Origin: Clostridiales bacterium
Lineage (GTDB): Bacteria > Bacillota > Clostridia > Christensenellales > Aristaeellaceae
Assembly: GCA_012517815.1 (NCBI GenBank)
Contig: JAAYUF010000113.1
Coordinates: 1 to 64,000 of the forward strand
DNA length: 64,000 bases
Reading direction: 5' to 3'
Shown here in pieces: positions 29,575-39,914 of the stretch. The notes under the pieces were generated by a model. It was not told the DNA's origin. It did not search any database and saw only the letters and a program-made list of their open reading frames with translations. The position numbers and the translations under genes are program-made. Within the stretch, counting starts at the first letter, position 1; every line of letters begins with the position of its first letter.

Positions 29575-30775
29575 CGACGAACCGCTCATCTGCAAGGGAC
29601 TGCGCGAGACGGTCGAATGGGACAGCCTCAGCCTGGAAATCTCCGGGGAGGCGCATAACGGCTTGGAAGCGATGGAGATGATCGCGGCCACGCACCCGCA
29701 TATCCTCATCACCGACATCCGCATGCCGGGGATGGACGGCATTTCGCTCATCCGGGCGATCCGGGAGCAGGATCTGAACATCCGCATCATCATCCTGAGC
29801 GGGTTCAGCGATTACCAGTTCCTCAAGGAGGCGATCCGCCTGGGTGTGGACGGCTACCTGCTCAAGCCGATCGATACCGACGAGCTGATCTCCAACCTGA
29901 AAAACCTGGTGGACACCATCGAAAAGGAACAGCTGCGCTCCCTGCGGCTGTACCAGGGGCTGGAGCTCCTGCGCGCCAACACGCTCAACCGGCTGGTAAC
30001 CGGGGAGATCGGGCACAGCGAGTTGGACGAGAAGGCGGCGTTGCTCAACCTCTCCCTGGACGCGGAACACTACCTGTGCGCCCTGTATGCGCCCGCGCCC
30101 GAAAACGAGGACACGGACGCGTGCGCGGACCCCGGCAAGGCCATGGAGATGCAGCGCGCCTGCCAGCCGCTTACGGAGGGCAAGGGCATCTCGTTTATCG
30201 ACAGCCGCAACCATCTGGTGTTCCTCTTCTACGGCGGCAGCGAAAGCGAGGTGGCCGCCCACGCGAATGCCGTGCTGGCGCACGTGCAAACGCAGGCGCG
30301 GGAGAGCGCGGGGACGGCCGGCGTGACCCGCGCAGGCCCGATGGTGCACGCGCGGGATGATATCGCAAAGTCGTACGCCGCCATCTCGGAGGGCTGCGAC
30401 CGGGAGAAAACCATCCTGGAGGGCGACCCGCTGGACAGCCGGTGGAAATGCGTGGTCAGCCGTACCGTCGACTATGTGGCCGCGCACTACCATGAGGCGC
30501 TTTCCCTCAAGCAGATCGCGTGCGATTGCGGGATCAACACATCCTACCTGGGGCAGGTGTTCCGCAAGGCCATGGGCGATTCCTTTACCAATTATGTGAA
30601 CGGCTACCGCATCCAGAAGGCCAGGGAGCTGCTGGCCGGCACAAACCTGAAGGTATACGAGGTTTCGGAGCGCGTGGGCTTTACCGATTACCACTACTTT
30701 CTCAAGATCTTCAAGAAGGTGACCGGCAGCGTGCCTACGGATACCCGCACTGATAATTTTTACCACAAGAACTAG
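29552..30775 (+). CDS. YesN-type response regulator with AraC output domain
   Basis: YRVFLVDDEPLICKGL, ITDIRMPGMDGI, C-terminal AraC HTH FTNYVNGYRIQKARELLAGT...VGFTDYHYFLKIFKKVTG. Confidence 0.95.
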   Translation: MYRVFLVDDEPLICKGLRETVEWDSLSLEISGEAHNGLEAMEMIAATHPHILITDIRMPGMDGISLIRAIREQDLNIRIIILSGFSDYQFLKEAIRLGVDGYLLKPIDTDELISNLKNLVDTIEKEQLRSLRLYQGLELLRANTLNRLVTGEIGHSELDEKAALLNLSLDAEHYLCALYAPAPENEDTDACADPGKAMEMQRACQPLTEGKGISFIDSRNHLVFLFYGGSESEVAAHANAVLAHVQTQARESAGTAGVTRAGPMVHARDDIAKSYAAISEGCDREKTILEGDPLDSRWKCVVSRTVDYVAAHYHEALSLKQIACDCGINTSYLGQVFRKAMGDSFTNYVNGYRIQKARELLAGTNLKVYEVSERVGFTDYHYFLKIFKKVTGSVPTDTRTDNFYHKN

Positions 30776-30860
30776 AATTCCTTCCATTGACGTTTTTCAG
30801 GCAAAAAGATAGCATAAAACCTATCAAAGGTTCCCATAATAAACAAAGGAGCGATCAGTC

Positions 30861-32117
30861 ATGAAACGTACCCTCTCCCTGCTTGTGGCCGTAGCGCTGC
30901 TCATGGGCCTTTTCGCGGGCGTCAGCCTCGCGGAAACCGCCAAGGCAAAGATCGTGTTCTGCGTGAACATCCAGCCGCAGCTTCCGGTGGAGTTCTGGCA
31001 GTCCATCGCCGACAAGTATATGGCGGCCAACCCGGACGTGGATGTTGAGATCATCGGTCAGCCTTCCTCCAACGTGGACATCTTCCAGTACGAGAAAACC
31101 CTGCTTGCCACCGGCCAGTTCCCGGACGTGATGGTCATGCAGAACCCCGCCGACTTCGTGCCTTCCGGCGCCTTGCTGGCCTTTGAGGACAGCGAGCTGG
31201 ATTACCTGGCCGATCCCAACATCGGCAAGATCGGCGGCAAGCAGTATGTCGCCAACTACAAAAAGCAGGTCATCGGCGTGTTCTACAACAAGGACATCTT
31301 CGCCGCCAACGGCCTGGAAGTGCCCACCACCTATCAGGCGTTCCTGGATGTGTGCGAAGCCCTCAAGGCCAAGGAAATCCTGCCCGTGTCGCTGGGCATC
31401 AAGGACGGCTGGCCGCAAATCATGCTGGCCAACATGATCGCCGGCACGGACCTGCTCGCCAAGAACCCCAACTGGGGCTCCGAGCGCAACGCGGACACCG
31501 TGAAGTTCAACAACCCGGAACTCGTCAAGGCGATGGAAAAGTACCAGTACATCTGCCAGAACTACGCCGGCGACAGCCTGCCCAGCATCACCTACACGCA
31601 GATGCTTGAGCAGTTCTTTACCGGCAAGGCGGCCATGCTGCCCATGGGTTCCTGGGTGAACGCCGAAGTCGCCAAGGCGCAGCAGGATTTCGAAGTCGGC
31701 TGGTTCCCGATGCCCGGCGACAACGACGCCAGCGTGCTCAGCGTGTTTGTCAACGAGGGCATCTCCATCAGCGCCACCTCGAAGTATCCCGAGGTCTGCA
31801 AGGACTTTGTGAAGTTCTTCTTCACCAACACGGATCTGTACAGCTACTTCCTCAGCAGCGAGCAGCTCTTCGCCACCACCAAGGCGAGCGTTCCCTACGA
31901 AATGATCCCCCTGCGCCAGTACATCGAGCAGGCGATCGCCGGCATGACGGAAGTGGAAGGCTTTGAGAGCATGACGGGCGACGCCGCCTTCCTGCCGGGC
32001 CTGAAGGACTACTACACCAACAAGCTCACCCAGAACATCGCGCTGGGCAACGACGTGGCAACGGAACTGTCCAACTTCGACAACGAGTGGACCATCGCCA
32101 AGGAGGCCATGAACTGA
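30861..32117 (+). CDS. ABC sugar transporter, extracellular solute-binding protein
   Basis: Signal peptide MKRTLSLLVAVALLMGLFAGVSLAE; IGVFYNKDIFAANGLEVPTTYQAFLDVCEAL, FTGKAAMLPMGSWV. Confidence 0.93.
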   Translation: MKRTLSLLVAVALLMGLFAGVSLAETAKAKIVFCVNIQPQLPVEFWQSIADKYMAANPDVDVEIIGQPSSNVDIFQYEKTLLATGQFPDVMVMQNPADFVPSGALLAFEDSELDYLADPNIGKIGGKQYVANYKKQVIGVFYNKDIFAANGLEVPTTYQAFLDVCEALKAKEILPVSLGIKDGWPQIMLANMIAGTDLLAKNPNWGSERNADTVKFNNPELVKAMEKYQYICQNYAGDSLPSITYTQMLEQFFTGKAAMLPMGSWVNAEVAKAQQDFEVGWFPMPGDNDASVLSVFVNEGISISATSKYPEVCKDFVKFFFTNTDLYSYFLSSEQLFATTKASVPYEMIPLRQYIEQAIAGMTEVEGFESMTGDAAFLPGLKDYYTNKLTQNIALGNDVATELSNFDNEWTIAKEAMN

Positions 32118-32208
32118 TCGTCATGGTCGGATAACCGCCACAGGTTCGGTGTCGCCGGGGGGTAAGCCGTAAAAAGTTTACCCCCCTTTCATAGTGGAGG
32201 GATCGGGA

Positions 32209-33078
32209 ATGAAACACAGCAAACTTTACGATACGCTCTTTCTGGCTCCCGGTTTTTTGATCTATCTCATTTTCATGATCGTGCCGGTCGTCATGTGTTT
32301 TTTATACAGCTTTACCAACTGGGACGGCATCAGCGTCACCTACCGCATCATCGGCCTGAAAAACTTTGAAAACCTCTTCCGGGACGCGTCGTTCTATCAG
32401 GCGATGCAGGTGACCGTGATCATCATGATCGTGACGACGCTCATCTACAACGTGCTGGGCATCATCCTGGCCACCCTGCTCAACGACAAGGGCAAGCTGC
32501 TGGGCATCTCCCGCAGCGCCATCTTTATTCCCACGGTCATGAGCAGCGTGGTCGTCGCGTTCATCTGGTCTTATATGGTGCAAACCAACGGCGGCGTGAT
32601 CAACTCCGTCATCGAACTGCTTGGCGGCCAAACGGTGGATTTTTACCGTACGCCTACGACGACCATTTTCATGATATCCGGCATCATCTGCTGGAACAGC
32701 CTGGGGTTCTTTGTTGTGATCTACATCTCCACGCTGTCCACCATCCCCCAGGAGATCTACGAGGCGTGCATGGTGGACGGCGCGGGCTGGTTTCAGCGGT
32801 TCTTCCACATCACGCTGCCGCTGCTCGCGCCGGGCATCACCATCAACTGCATCCTCGCCGTGGCGGGCGGCCTTAAGCAGTACGACCATGTGAAGGTGAT
32901 CACCGGCGGCGGACCGGGCGGCGCCACCCAGACGGTAACGCTGTTCAGCGTGGAAAAGGCGTTCGAGTACAACCGAAGGGGGTACTCGTCGGCGGCCGTC
33001 ATCATCCTGTTCCTGATCATCGTCATCCTGTCGGTCATTCAGCTTTCCATTTCCAAGAGGCACGAGGTGGAATACTGA
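32209..33078 (+). CDS. ABC sugar transporter permease (MalF/UgpA-type)
   Basis: EAA loop IYEACMVDGAGWFQRFFHITLPLLAPGI. Confidence 0.95.
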   Translation: MKHSKLYDTLFLAPGFLIYLIFMIVPVVMCFLYSFTNWDGISVTYRIIGLKNFENLFRDASFYQAMQVTVIIMIVTTLIYNVLGIILATLLNDKGKLLGISRSAIFIPTVMSSVVVAFIWSYMVQTNGGVINSVIELLGGQTVDFYRTPTTTIFMISGIICWNSLGFFVVIYISTLSTIPQEIYEACMVDGAGWFQRFFHITLPLLAPGITINCILAVAGGLKQYDHVKVITGGGPGGATQTVTLFSVEKAFEYNRRGYSSAAVIILFLIIVILSVIQLSISKRHEVEY

Positions 33079-33079
33079 T

Positions 33080-33907
33080 ATGAGAAAGGCTGCGATTGGC
33101 GGTTGGATCAAGTCGATCCTGGTACTGATCTTTGCGCTGGTTTACCTTGCGCCGCTGTATATCGCCGTGGTCAACTCGGTCAAGCCCTACAGCGAAATCA
33201 TCAAAACGCCCCTGAACCTGCCCCAGGCCTTCACGCTGCAAAACTTTGCAGACGCGTTTGAAACCTCCAACATGCTGGAGCTGTACCGCAACAGCATCGT
33301 GATTACGGGCTCCTCGGTCGCGGTGCTGATCCTGCTTACCTCCATGGCGGCCTACGTCATCGCCCGCCGCAGGGGAAAGGTATACCAGGCGCTGTACGTG
33401 TTTTCGCTGGCGGGCATCATGATTCCGCCGGTGGTCACGCTGATCCCCAGCATCAAGACGCTCAGCGCCCTGCACCTGCTCTATACCATGCCCGGCCTGC
33501 TTATGTTCTATGCAGGCACCTATTTCAGCACGATCATCTTCCTGTACGTCGGGTTCATCCGCACCATTCCCGCCAGCCTGGACGAATCGGCCTACATGGA
33601 CGGCGCAAACCCTTTCCGGACGTTCTTTTCGATCATCTTCCCGCTGATCAAGCCCTGCACGGCGACCGCCGTGATCTTTCTGGGAATGTGGATCTGGAAC
33701 GATTTCCTCAACCCCATGTACATTTTGGGCTTCCGGGGCGGCAAGACGATCACCACGGGCATCTACAACGCCATCGGCGCATACACCTCCATGTGGAACC
33801 TGGTGTTCGCCAACGTGATGCTGGCGTCGCTGCCCATCATTATCCTGTACCTTTCCATGCAGAAGCTGTTCATGCAGGGGCTTACCTCCGGCGCGGTCAA
33901 AGGGTAG
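33080..33907 (+). CDS. ABC sugar transporter permease (MalG/UgpE-type)
   Basis: EAA loop LDESAYMDGANPFRTFFSIIFPLIKP. Confidence 0.95.
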   Translation: MRKAAIGGWIKSILVLIFALVYLAPLYIAVVNSVKPYSEIIKTPLNLPQAFTLQNFADAFETSNMLELYRNSIVITGSSVAVLILLTSMAAYVIARRRGKVYQALYVFSLAGIMIPPVVTLIPSIKTLSALHLLYTMPGLLMFYAGTYFSTIIFLYVGFIRTIPASLDESAYMDGANPFRTFFSIIFPLIKPCTATAVIFLGMWIWNDFLNPMYILGFRGGKTITTGIYNAIGAYTSMWNLVFANVMLASLPIIILYLSMQKLFMQGLTSGAVKG

Positions 33908-34158
33908 CGGGTAAAACGGTCGCCGCGCGGTTCAACCCCGATACCGACGGCGGTCCGCAAACGCGGCCGACGGTTGCGCAGCGACGGCTGTGCCGACCGC
34001 GGGCGCGGCAACGGTGAGCTCGCCTCAGACCTCCGCCGGCAAACCCATCCGCCTGTCGCGGGTCGGGGGAAGGCAACGCCGTCGCGGGCGGCAGCGGTTT
34101 GCCCGGCTGCCGGACGCCCCCGCGTCGCAAGCCGGGGAAACCGCGCTTGCCAAACACA

Positions 34159-34205
34159 GAACCGGGCCTTGCGCAGCACGCGGAAGGCCCGGTTCCGGTT
34201 TTTGT
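34159..34205 (+). terminator. Intrinsic terminator of the GH36/GH31/ABC cluster
   Basis: gaaccgggccttgcgcagcacgcggaaggcccggttccggttttt. Confidence 0.75.
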
Positions 34206-34368
34206 ATTTCGGCCGGGGCCCGCCGCGGCCCCCATTTCGCCGTACCGTCGGCCGTTACCGCAAAGCCGTGCGCGGCGGCATGTGCGGCGCCCGCGTCCGG
34301 GTGCGCCGAGCCGATGCGCTGCGTTTCCGCCGCGGGCTTCGCCGGCCCGCCGCAGGTCGCCCGGTCCG

Positions 34369-35214
34369 TCACCCTTCCAGCTCCACACGCTGCCCGGCGG
34401 GCACGCACCCCGTGCGCCCGCGGCACGCGTACCATACGTCCGTAGACGTCGGGTTTTCCACCAGCCGCCCGTCGCAGCTCATCCGCAGCGCGCGGAACGC
34501 GGCCACGTAATCGCACAGCTCGCCGTTGGTCGCGTAGCAGATGTCCTCGCGCCCGCCCAGCCGTTCCGCCAGCCGTTCCATCAGCGCCCAGTTGCCCTCG
34601 CGCTCAAACTCGAAACTGTGCCCCCAGAGGTAGAAAAGCAGCGGCCTGCGCTCCGCCGGATCCGAAAGGAACCGCGCGGTCAGCTCCTCCAGCCGCGGGT
34701 CGCCGTGGTGGCAGGTGGGGGGAAGCAGCAGCCAGTCCTGCGGCACATCGAACCCGCCGGTGGAGGCCGTCGTGCGGCAGTAAGCCGCGCCGCACGCGCG
34801 CAGCGTTTCCACGGTCTGCGCGTTCCACGTGCCGTAGGGGTACGCCCCGCCGCGCACCAGCGTGTGGAACATCCCCTCCAGCCGCCTGCGGTCCTCCAGT
34901 ATCTCCTGCGCGACGCGCATCGGGGGCATCTGCTCCCAGTAGGCGTGCGTCAAGCCGTGAAAGCCGATCTCGTGCGCCGTGCCGCCAAACGTGCGCAGCG
35001 CCTGCCGCGCCGTCATGCGGCGCACGGCCGTTCCCTCCGGCCACGGGTTTCCCTCGTCCCTGAACAGCCCGCCGTTTAAGTTGAACGTGCCCTTGAGCCC
35101 GTTGCGGTTGAAGATGTCCGCCAGCCGGGCGTCCTCCTCCACCCCGTCGTCGTAGCTGAAGGTGAGCGCCTTGGCCCGGCCCCCGGGAAAGCGCAGGAAA
35201 AAGTCCAGCAGCAT
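34369..35214 (-). CDS. Polysaccharide deacetylase family protein
   Basis: ALTFSYDDGVEEDARLADIFNRNGLKGTFNLNGGLF, HEIGFHGLTHAYWEQMP. Confidence 0.88.
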   Translation of the reverse strand: MLLDFFLRFPGGRAKALTFSYDDGVEEDARLADIFNRNGLKGTFNLNGGLFRDEGNPWPEGTAVRRMTARQALRTFGGTAHEIGFHGLTHAYWEQMPPMRVAQEILEDRRRLEGMFHTLVRGGAYPYGTWNAQTVETLRACGAAYCRTTASTGGFDVPQDWLLLPPTCHHGDPRLEELTARFLSDPAERRPLLFYLWGHSFEFEREGNWALMERLAERLGGREDICYATNGELCDYVAAFRALRMSCDGRLVENPTSTDVWYACRGRTGCVPAGQRVELEG

Positions 35215-35487
35215 GCCGATCCCCTCCCCGGATGAAACATGGCCGCGGTTTGCGGCTTCTGCGCAGATCATACCACGCGCGCCGTAAAATGGAAAGGCCC
35301 GCCGATAGCTTCCGACGGATGAAAGGGCTTTCTAACGCTTTATTTGTCATCGGCCGCGCGCACTAGATTTGTTCGGGATGGCATTAACATGGCGTTTTCG
35401 CGCATGCATTGAATGCCCGAAAACGATTTTGCCCAAAAATGCGCGGTTTGCGCCCGCGCGATCGTCCGCCCGTCGCGCTCCGGTTAG

Positions 35488-35508
35488 CGCAATATTTGCA
35501 CGCAATAT
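35488..35508 (+). promoter_or_regulatory. Direct repeat CGCAATAT (13-bp phase), candidate AraC-family site
   Basis: cgcaatatttgcacgcaatat upstream of -35. Confidence 0.4.
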
Positions 35509-35531
35509 GGTAAAAAACGCAAAACCGGCGC

Positions 35532-35560
35532 TTTACGCTCCGATAAGGCTTTGGTATAGT
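35532..35560 (+). promoter_or_regulatory. Sigma-A-type promoter of the pectin-cluster ABC operon
   Basis: TTTACG - 17 - TATAGT. Confidence 0.55.
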
Positions 35561-35610
35561 ACTCTCAGCGGAATCCATCTCTGTCCAAATGAAAAGGAGG
35601 CAACGGAATC

Positions 35611-36885
35611 ATGAAAAAACTCTTTGCGCTGCTCCTCGTTGTGAGCATGCTTGCCGCGGCCGGCGCCAACGCGCTCGCGGCCGAAACCACCGCCATCAGC
35701 TTCGCCTGGTGGGGCGGCGACGCGCGCCATGAAGCCACCCAGGCCGCTGTAAACGCTTACATGGCCGCCAACCCGGGCGTGACCATCAGCACCGATTACG
35801 GCGCCTGGACGGGCTGGGAGGAGAAAGTTTCCACCGCGCTGTACGCCGGCACCGCCGCGGACATCAACCAGGCCAACTGGAGCTGGCTGATCAACTACGG
35901 CAACGGCGGCAAGACCTTCGTGGACCTGAACGACTACGCCGAGTACATCGACCTGACCCAGTTTGACCAGAGCGCGCTGGACACCTGCACCGTGGACGGC
36001 AAGCTCAACGGCCTGCCCATCTCGGTCACCGGCCGCATCTTCTACTGGAACAGCGACACCTTCGCCAAGGCCGGCATCGATTTCCCGAAATCCTTCGCGG
36101 AGCTCAAGGCCGCGGGCGAAGTGTTCAAAACAAAGCTGGGCGACGATTACTACCCGCTGGTGATGGGCGAGTACGATCGCATGATCTTTATGGTATACTA
36201 TCTGGAGAGCAAGTACGGCAAGGCGTGGATCGAGAACAGCCAGCTGCAGTACGGCGCGGCCGAGATCGCCGAGGTGTTTGACGTGCTCAAGGAGCTGGAG
36301 GCCGCGCACGTCATCCCCAGCATCAAGACCATCCTGGGCGACGGCGCCGAGTCGCTGGACAAGAACCCCAAATGGACGGACGGCCGCTACGCCGGGATCC
36401 TGGAATGGGATTCTTCCGCCAGCAAGTTCCAAAAGGCCCTGAGCAATCCCGATGCCTTCACCGTGGGCGAGTACTTCGCCGATCTGGGCGCCTATCAGGG
36501 CGGCTTTACCAAGGTTTCGATGTGCTTTGCCATCAGCTCCACCGCCAAGGACCCCGTCGCCTGCGCGAAGTTCCTCAACTACCTCCTCAACGAGAAAGAG
36601 GGCGTGGAACTGCTCAACAGCCAGCGCGGCATTCCGGTGAGCAAGCAGGGCCTGAGCATCTGCAAGGAAAACAGCCTTCTGGATCCGCTGGTAGCCGCCG
36701 CCAACGGCAAGGTGGTTGCGTGGTGCCAGTTCAAGCTCGACCCCTACTTTGAGGACGCGGGCCTGCGCGCGGAAAACGACGGCGTGTACTACGACGCGCA
36801 GCAGGGCGTGAGCTACGGCGATTACACCTCCGCCGAGGCCGCGCAGATTCTGATCGACGGCATCAACGAGGTGCTGGCCAAGTAA
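35611..36885 (+). CDS. ABC sugar transporter, extracellular solute-binding protein
   Basis: MKKLFALLLVVSMLAAAGANALAAETT; ISFAWWGGDARHEATQAAVNAYMAANPGV. Confidence 0.93.
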   Translation: MKKLFALLLVVSMLAAAGANALAAETTAISFAWWGGDARHEATQAAVNAYMAANPGVTISTDYGAWTGWEEKVSTALYAGTAADINQANWSWLINYGNGGKTFVDLNDYAEYIDLTQFDQSALDTCTVDGKLNGLPISVTGRIFYWNSDTFAKAGIDFPKSFAELKAAGEVFKTKLGDDYYPLVMGEYDRMIFMVYYLESKYGKAWIENSQLQYGAAEIAEVFDVLKELEAAHVIPSIKTILGDGAESLDKNPKWTDGRYAGILEWDSSASKFQKALSNPDAFTVGEYFADLGAYQGGFTKVSMCFAISSTAKDPVACAKFLNYLLNEKEGVELLNSQRGIPVSKQGLSICKENSLLDPLVAAANGKVVAWCQFKLDPYFEDAGLRAENDGVYYDAQQGVSYGDYTSAEAAQILIDGINEVLAK

Positions 36886-37098
36886 CGTTCCCTGCCCGCC
36901 CGTGGACCGCCGCCGTACTTTCCCCGGCAGGCGGTCCGCGCCGGGCGGGCGTCGCCCCGCCGAGGCCGCCCGGGCATCGCCCGGGCATCGCAGGCGCTCG
37001 GCCGCCGCCGGGCAGGCGCCGCCGGACAGGGTTCCGGCGCGGCCTGCCCGCGGCTTTCCCGCCCCGCATCCGGCTTACGCCTCAAAGGAGGTCGCGCC

Positions 37099-38022
37099 AT
37101 GACCCGCCCCACCGCCGCCCCCGTCCTACGGCCACGCACGGGCCGGGCGTATGCCCGCCGCAACGTCGGCTGGCTGTACATCCTGCCGTGGATCGCCGGC
37201 TTTCTGGTGTTCAAGCTCTATCCCTTCGCGTCGTCGCTGATCTACAGCTTCACCGATTTTCACCTGTTCAAGGGCATCACCGAATACGGCGTGATGAACT
37301 ACGTTGATATTTTCTCCACACGCAAAATTGTCGCGGCGCTGTCGGCCACGGTGTGGTACGCGCTGACCACCGTGCCGCTCAAGCTGACCTTCGCGCTGCT
37401 GATCGCCTATATTCTCAACTTTAAAATCCGCGGGCAAAACCTGTTTCGCACGGCGTACTACGTCCCCTCCATCCTGGGCGGGAGCGTCGCCATCGCGGTG
37501 CTGTGGAAGGCGCTGTTCCGCGACGAAGGGCTGGTTAACACCCTGCTTGGCTACCTGGGCATTCAGGGCCCCACGTGGCTGTCCGATCCGGCGTACGCCA
37601 TCTGGATCATCTGCCTGTTGCGCGTGTGGCAGTTCGGCAGCGCCATGGTGCTGTTTCTGGCGGCCCTGAAGGGCGTGCCGGAGGACCTTTACGAGGCGGC
37701 CACCATCGACGGGGCGGGCCGCGTCCGGCAATTCTTCGGCGTTACCGTTCCGCTGATTACCCCGGTGATCTTCTACAACCTGATTACCCAGCTTTGCGTG
37801 GCGTTTCAGGAGTTCAACGGGCCCTACATCATCACCAACGGCGGGCCGCGCGGCTCTACCACGCTCATCGCCATGCTGGTGTACAACTACGGCTTCAAGC
37901 TCAACGAAATGGGCATGGCCAGCGCCCTGGCCTGGGTGATGTTCCTGGCCGTGGGGGTGCTGACGGTCCTTTCCTTCCTGAGCCAGAAATACTGGGTTTA
38001 CTACGGCGACGGGGAGAGGTGA
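37099..38022 (+). CDS. ABC sugar transporter permease
   Basis: EAA loop LYEAATIDGAGRVRQFFGVTVPLITP. Confidence 0.95.
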   Translation: MTRPTAAPVLRPRTGRAYARRNVGWLYILPWIAGFLVFKLYPFASSLIYSFTDFHLFKGITEYGVMNYVDIFSTRKIVAALSATVWYALTTVPLKLTFALLIAYILNFKIRGQNLFRTAYYVPSILGGSVAIAVLWKALFRDEGLVNTLLGYLGIQGPTWLSDPAYAIWIICLLRVWQFGSAMVLFLAALKGVPEDLYEAATIDGAGRVRQFFGVTVPLITPVIFYNLITQLCVAFQEFNGPYIITNGGPRGSTTLIAMLVYNYGFKLNEMGMASALAWVMFLAVGVLTVLSFLSQKYWVYYGDGER

Positions 38023-38029
38023 TCATACG

Positions 38030-38887
38030 TTGAATGCCCGCACCCATAAAAAGCTGACCCTGCTTGCCCAGTACGGCATCCTGCTGCTGGTGGGCACGGT
38101 GATGATCTACCCGCTGCTGTGGATGGCGATGTCCACCTTCAAGACCAACGCCGATATGTTCAACGGCGTAAGCCTCCTGCCCCGGGCGTGGACGCTGGAC
38201 GGCTGGCGGGACGCGATGGCCGACTACGGCGGCGATCTGGACATCTGGCGCGCCATGGTCAACACCTACCGCTACGTGCTGCCCAAGGTGCTGTTCACGG
38301 TTATCTCCTGCACGCTGGCGGCCTACGGTTTTGGCCGTTTCCGCTTCCGGGGCCGGGGCGCGATGTTTGGGCTGATGCTTTCCATGCTCTTCCTGCCCCA
38401 GGTGGTGCTCAACGTTCCGCAGTACATCCTGTTTAACCAGTTCGGGTGGATCAACAGCCCGTGGTACGCGCCGCTGATCGTGCCCACGATGTTCGCCACG
38501 GAAAGCTATTTCGTTTTCATGCTGGTGCAGTTCATGCGCGGCATTCCCCGGGAGCTGGACGAGGCCGCCACCATCGACGGCTGCGGCTCGCTTCAGACGC
38601 TTTGGCGGGTGATCGCGCCCCTGCTGCGGCCGGCGCTGGTATCGGTGGCGCTGTTCCAGTTCATGTGGTCGTCCAACGACTTCATGGGGCCGCTTTTGTA
38701 CGTGACCACGCAATCCAACAAGCCCGCCTCGCTGTTTGTGAAGCTCAGCATGGACGCGGACGCGGGCTTCAGCTGGAACCGGGTGCTCGCCGTATCGCTG
38801 ATTTCCATCCTCCCGTCGCTGCTGGTGTTTTTCGCGGCGCAAAAGCAGTTCATCGACGGCATCGCGGCGGGCTCCATCAAGGGCTGA
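38030..38887 (+). CDS. ABC sugar transporter permease
   Basis: EAA loop LDEAATIDGCGSLQTLWRVIAPLLRP; TTG start. Confidence 0.94.
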   Translation: MNARTHKKLTLLAQYGILLLVGTVMIYPLLWMAMSTFKTNADMFNGVSLLPRAWTLDGWRDAMADYGGDLDIWRAMVNTYRYVLPKVLFTVISCTLAAYGFGRFRFRGRGAMFGLMLSMLFLPQVVLNVPQYILFNQFGWINSPWYAPLIVPTMFATESYFVFMLVQFMRGIPRELDEAATIDGCGSLQTLWRVIAPLLRPALVSVALFQFMWSSNDFMGPLLYVTTQSNKPASLFVKLSMDADAGFSWNRVLAVSLISILPSLLVFFAAQKQFIDGIAAGSIKG

Positions 38888-38928
38888 AACGGCGCGCGGG
38901 CAGGATAAAGCCGCCCGGGCGCTCCCGG

Positions 38929-39783
38929 TCAGGGCTGTACGCGGAACATCTTGCGGTACTCCTTGGGCGAAAGTCCCGTGCCGATGCGGAACATCCGCGA
39001 AAAGTGCCCGGGGGTCGCGTAGCCCACCTCCTGGGCGACCTCGGACACCGGCGTCGCGGTGTTCTCCAGCAGATCCTTGGCGGCGCGCAGGCGTACGCCG
39101 TTAACGTATTCCATCACGCCGATGTTGGTGGTCTGCTTGAACAGGCGGCTTAGGTAGCAGCGGCTCAAATGAAAGCGACCGGCCAGCACGTCCAGGGTGA
39201 GCTTCTCCCGGTAGTGCGCCGAGACGTACCCGGCCACGGCGTCGATGGTCTTGTTGCTGATGCGCGCCGCGTCCCGTTCGGCCTTGCTCTGGGAGGCTTT
39301 GTACTCGGTCAGGAGCACCAGGAGCTCGCAAAGCAGCAGGCGGCGCATGGCGACGGCCGTGGGGGTTTCGCAGGCTCCCGCGGTTACAAGCTTGGCCAGG
39401 ATTTCCTCCGTCTGCGCGCGGGCGCGCATGTCCAGCGCGAGCACCTTTTGCCCCGAGTGGAACAGCGCCAGCAGGTCCACATCCGGGAAACAGCGCGCGA
39501 CCGGGGCGATCAGCTCCTCGCAGAAATTGAGGACGACGCGCGCGTGCGGCTCGTCGTGCACGCTGGACGCCTTGTGGATCTCCGACTGGTCGATGAGCAC
39601 CACATTGCCCACGTTGATGAAATACGCGCTGTCCTCGATGAAATACTTGCGCGTGCCGGAAAGCTGATAGTAGATTTCGTACTTTTTGTGGAAATGGAAG
39701 CTGGACATGCTGTAGCCGCCGCTGCGCTGCGCCTTGTTGATGTAAAAATCGTAGTGCGGCGAAAACACGTAGTACTGCACCAT
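38929..39783 (-). CDS. AraC family transcriptional regulator (cupin + HTH)
   Basis: YVNGVRLRAAKDLLENTATPVSEVAQEVGYATPGHFSRMFRIGTGLSPKEYRK. Confidence 0.94.
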   Translation of the reverse strand: MVQYYVFSPHYDFYINKAQRSGGYSMSSFHFHKKYEIYYQLSGTRKYFIEDSAYFINVGNVVLIDQSEIHKASSVHDEPHARVVLNFCEELIAPVARCFPDVDLLALFHSGQKVLALDMRARAQTEEILAKLVTAGACETPTAVAMRRLLLCELLVLLTEYKASQSKAERDAARISNKTIDAVAGYVSAHYREKLTLDVLAGRFHLSRCYLSRLFKQTTNIGVMEYVNGVRLRAAKDLLENTATPVSEVAQEVGYATPGHFSRMFRIGTGLSPKEYRKMFRVQP

Positions 39784-39914
39784 CGATCACAGCCTCCCTT
39801 CCGGTTCCGTATCAAGCCCATGATACCGCAAGCCGCCCGCTTCCACAAGCCCCCGGGCCCTTCGCGCGGGGCGGCGGCGGGGCGGATCACCCCAAGCAAA
39901 GGATGGATAGGCGC

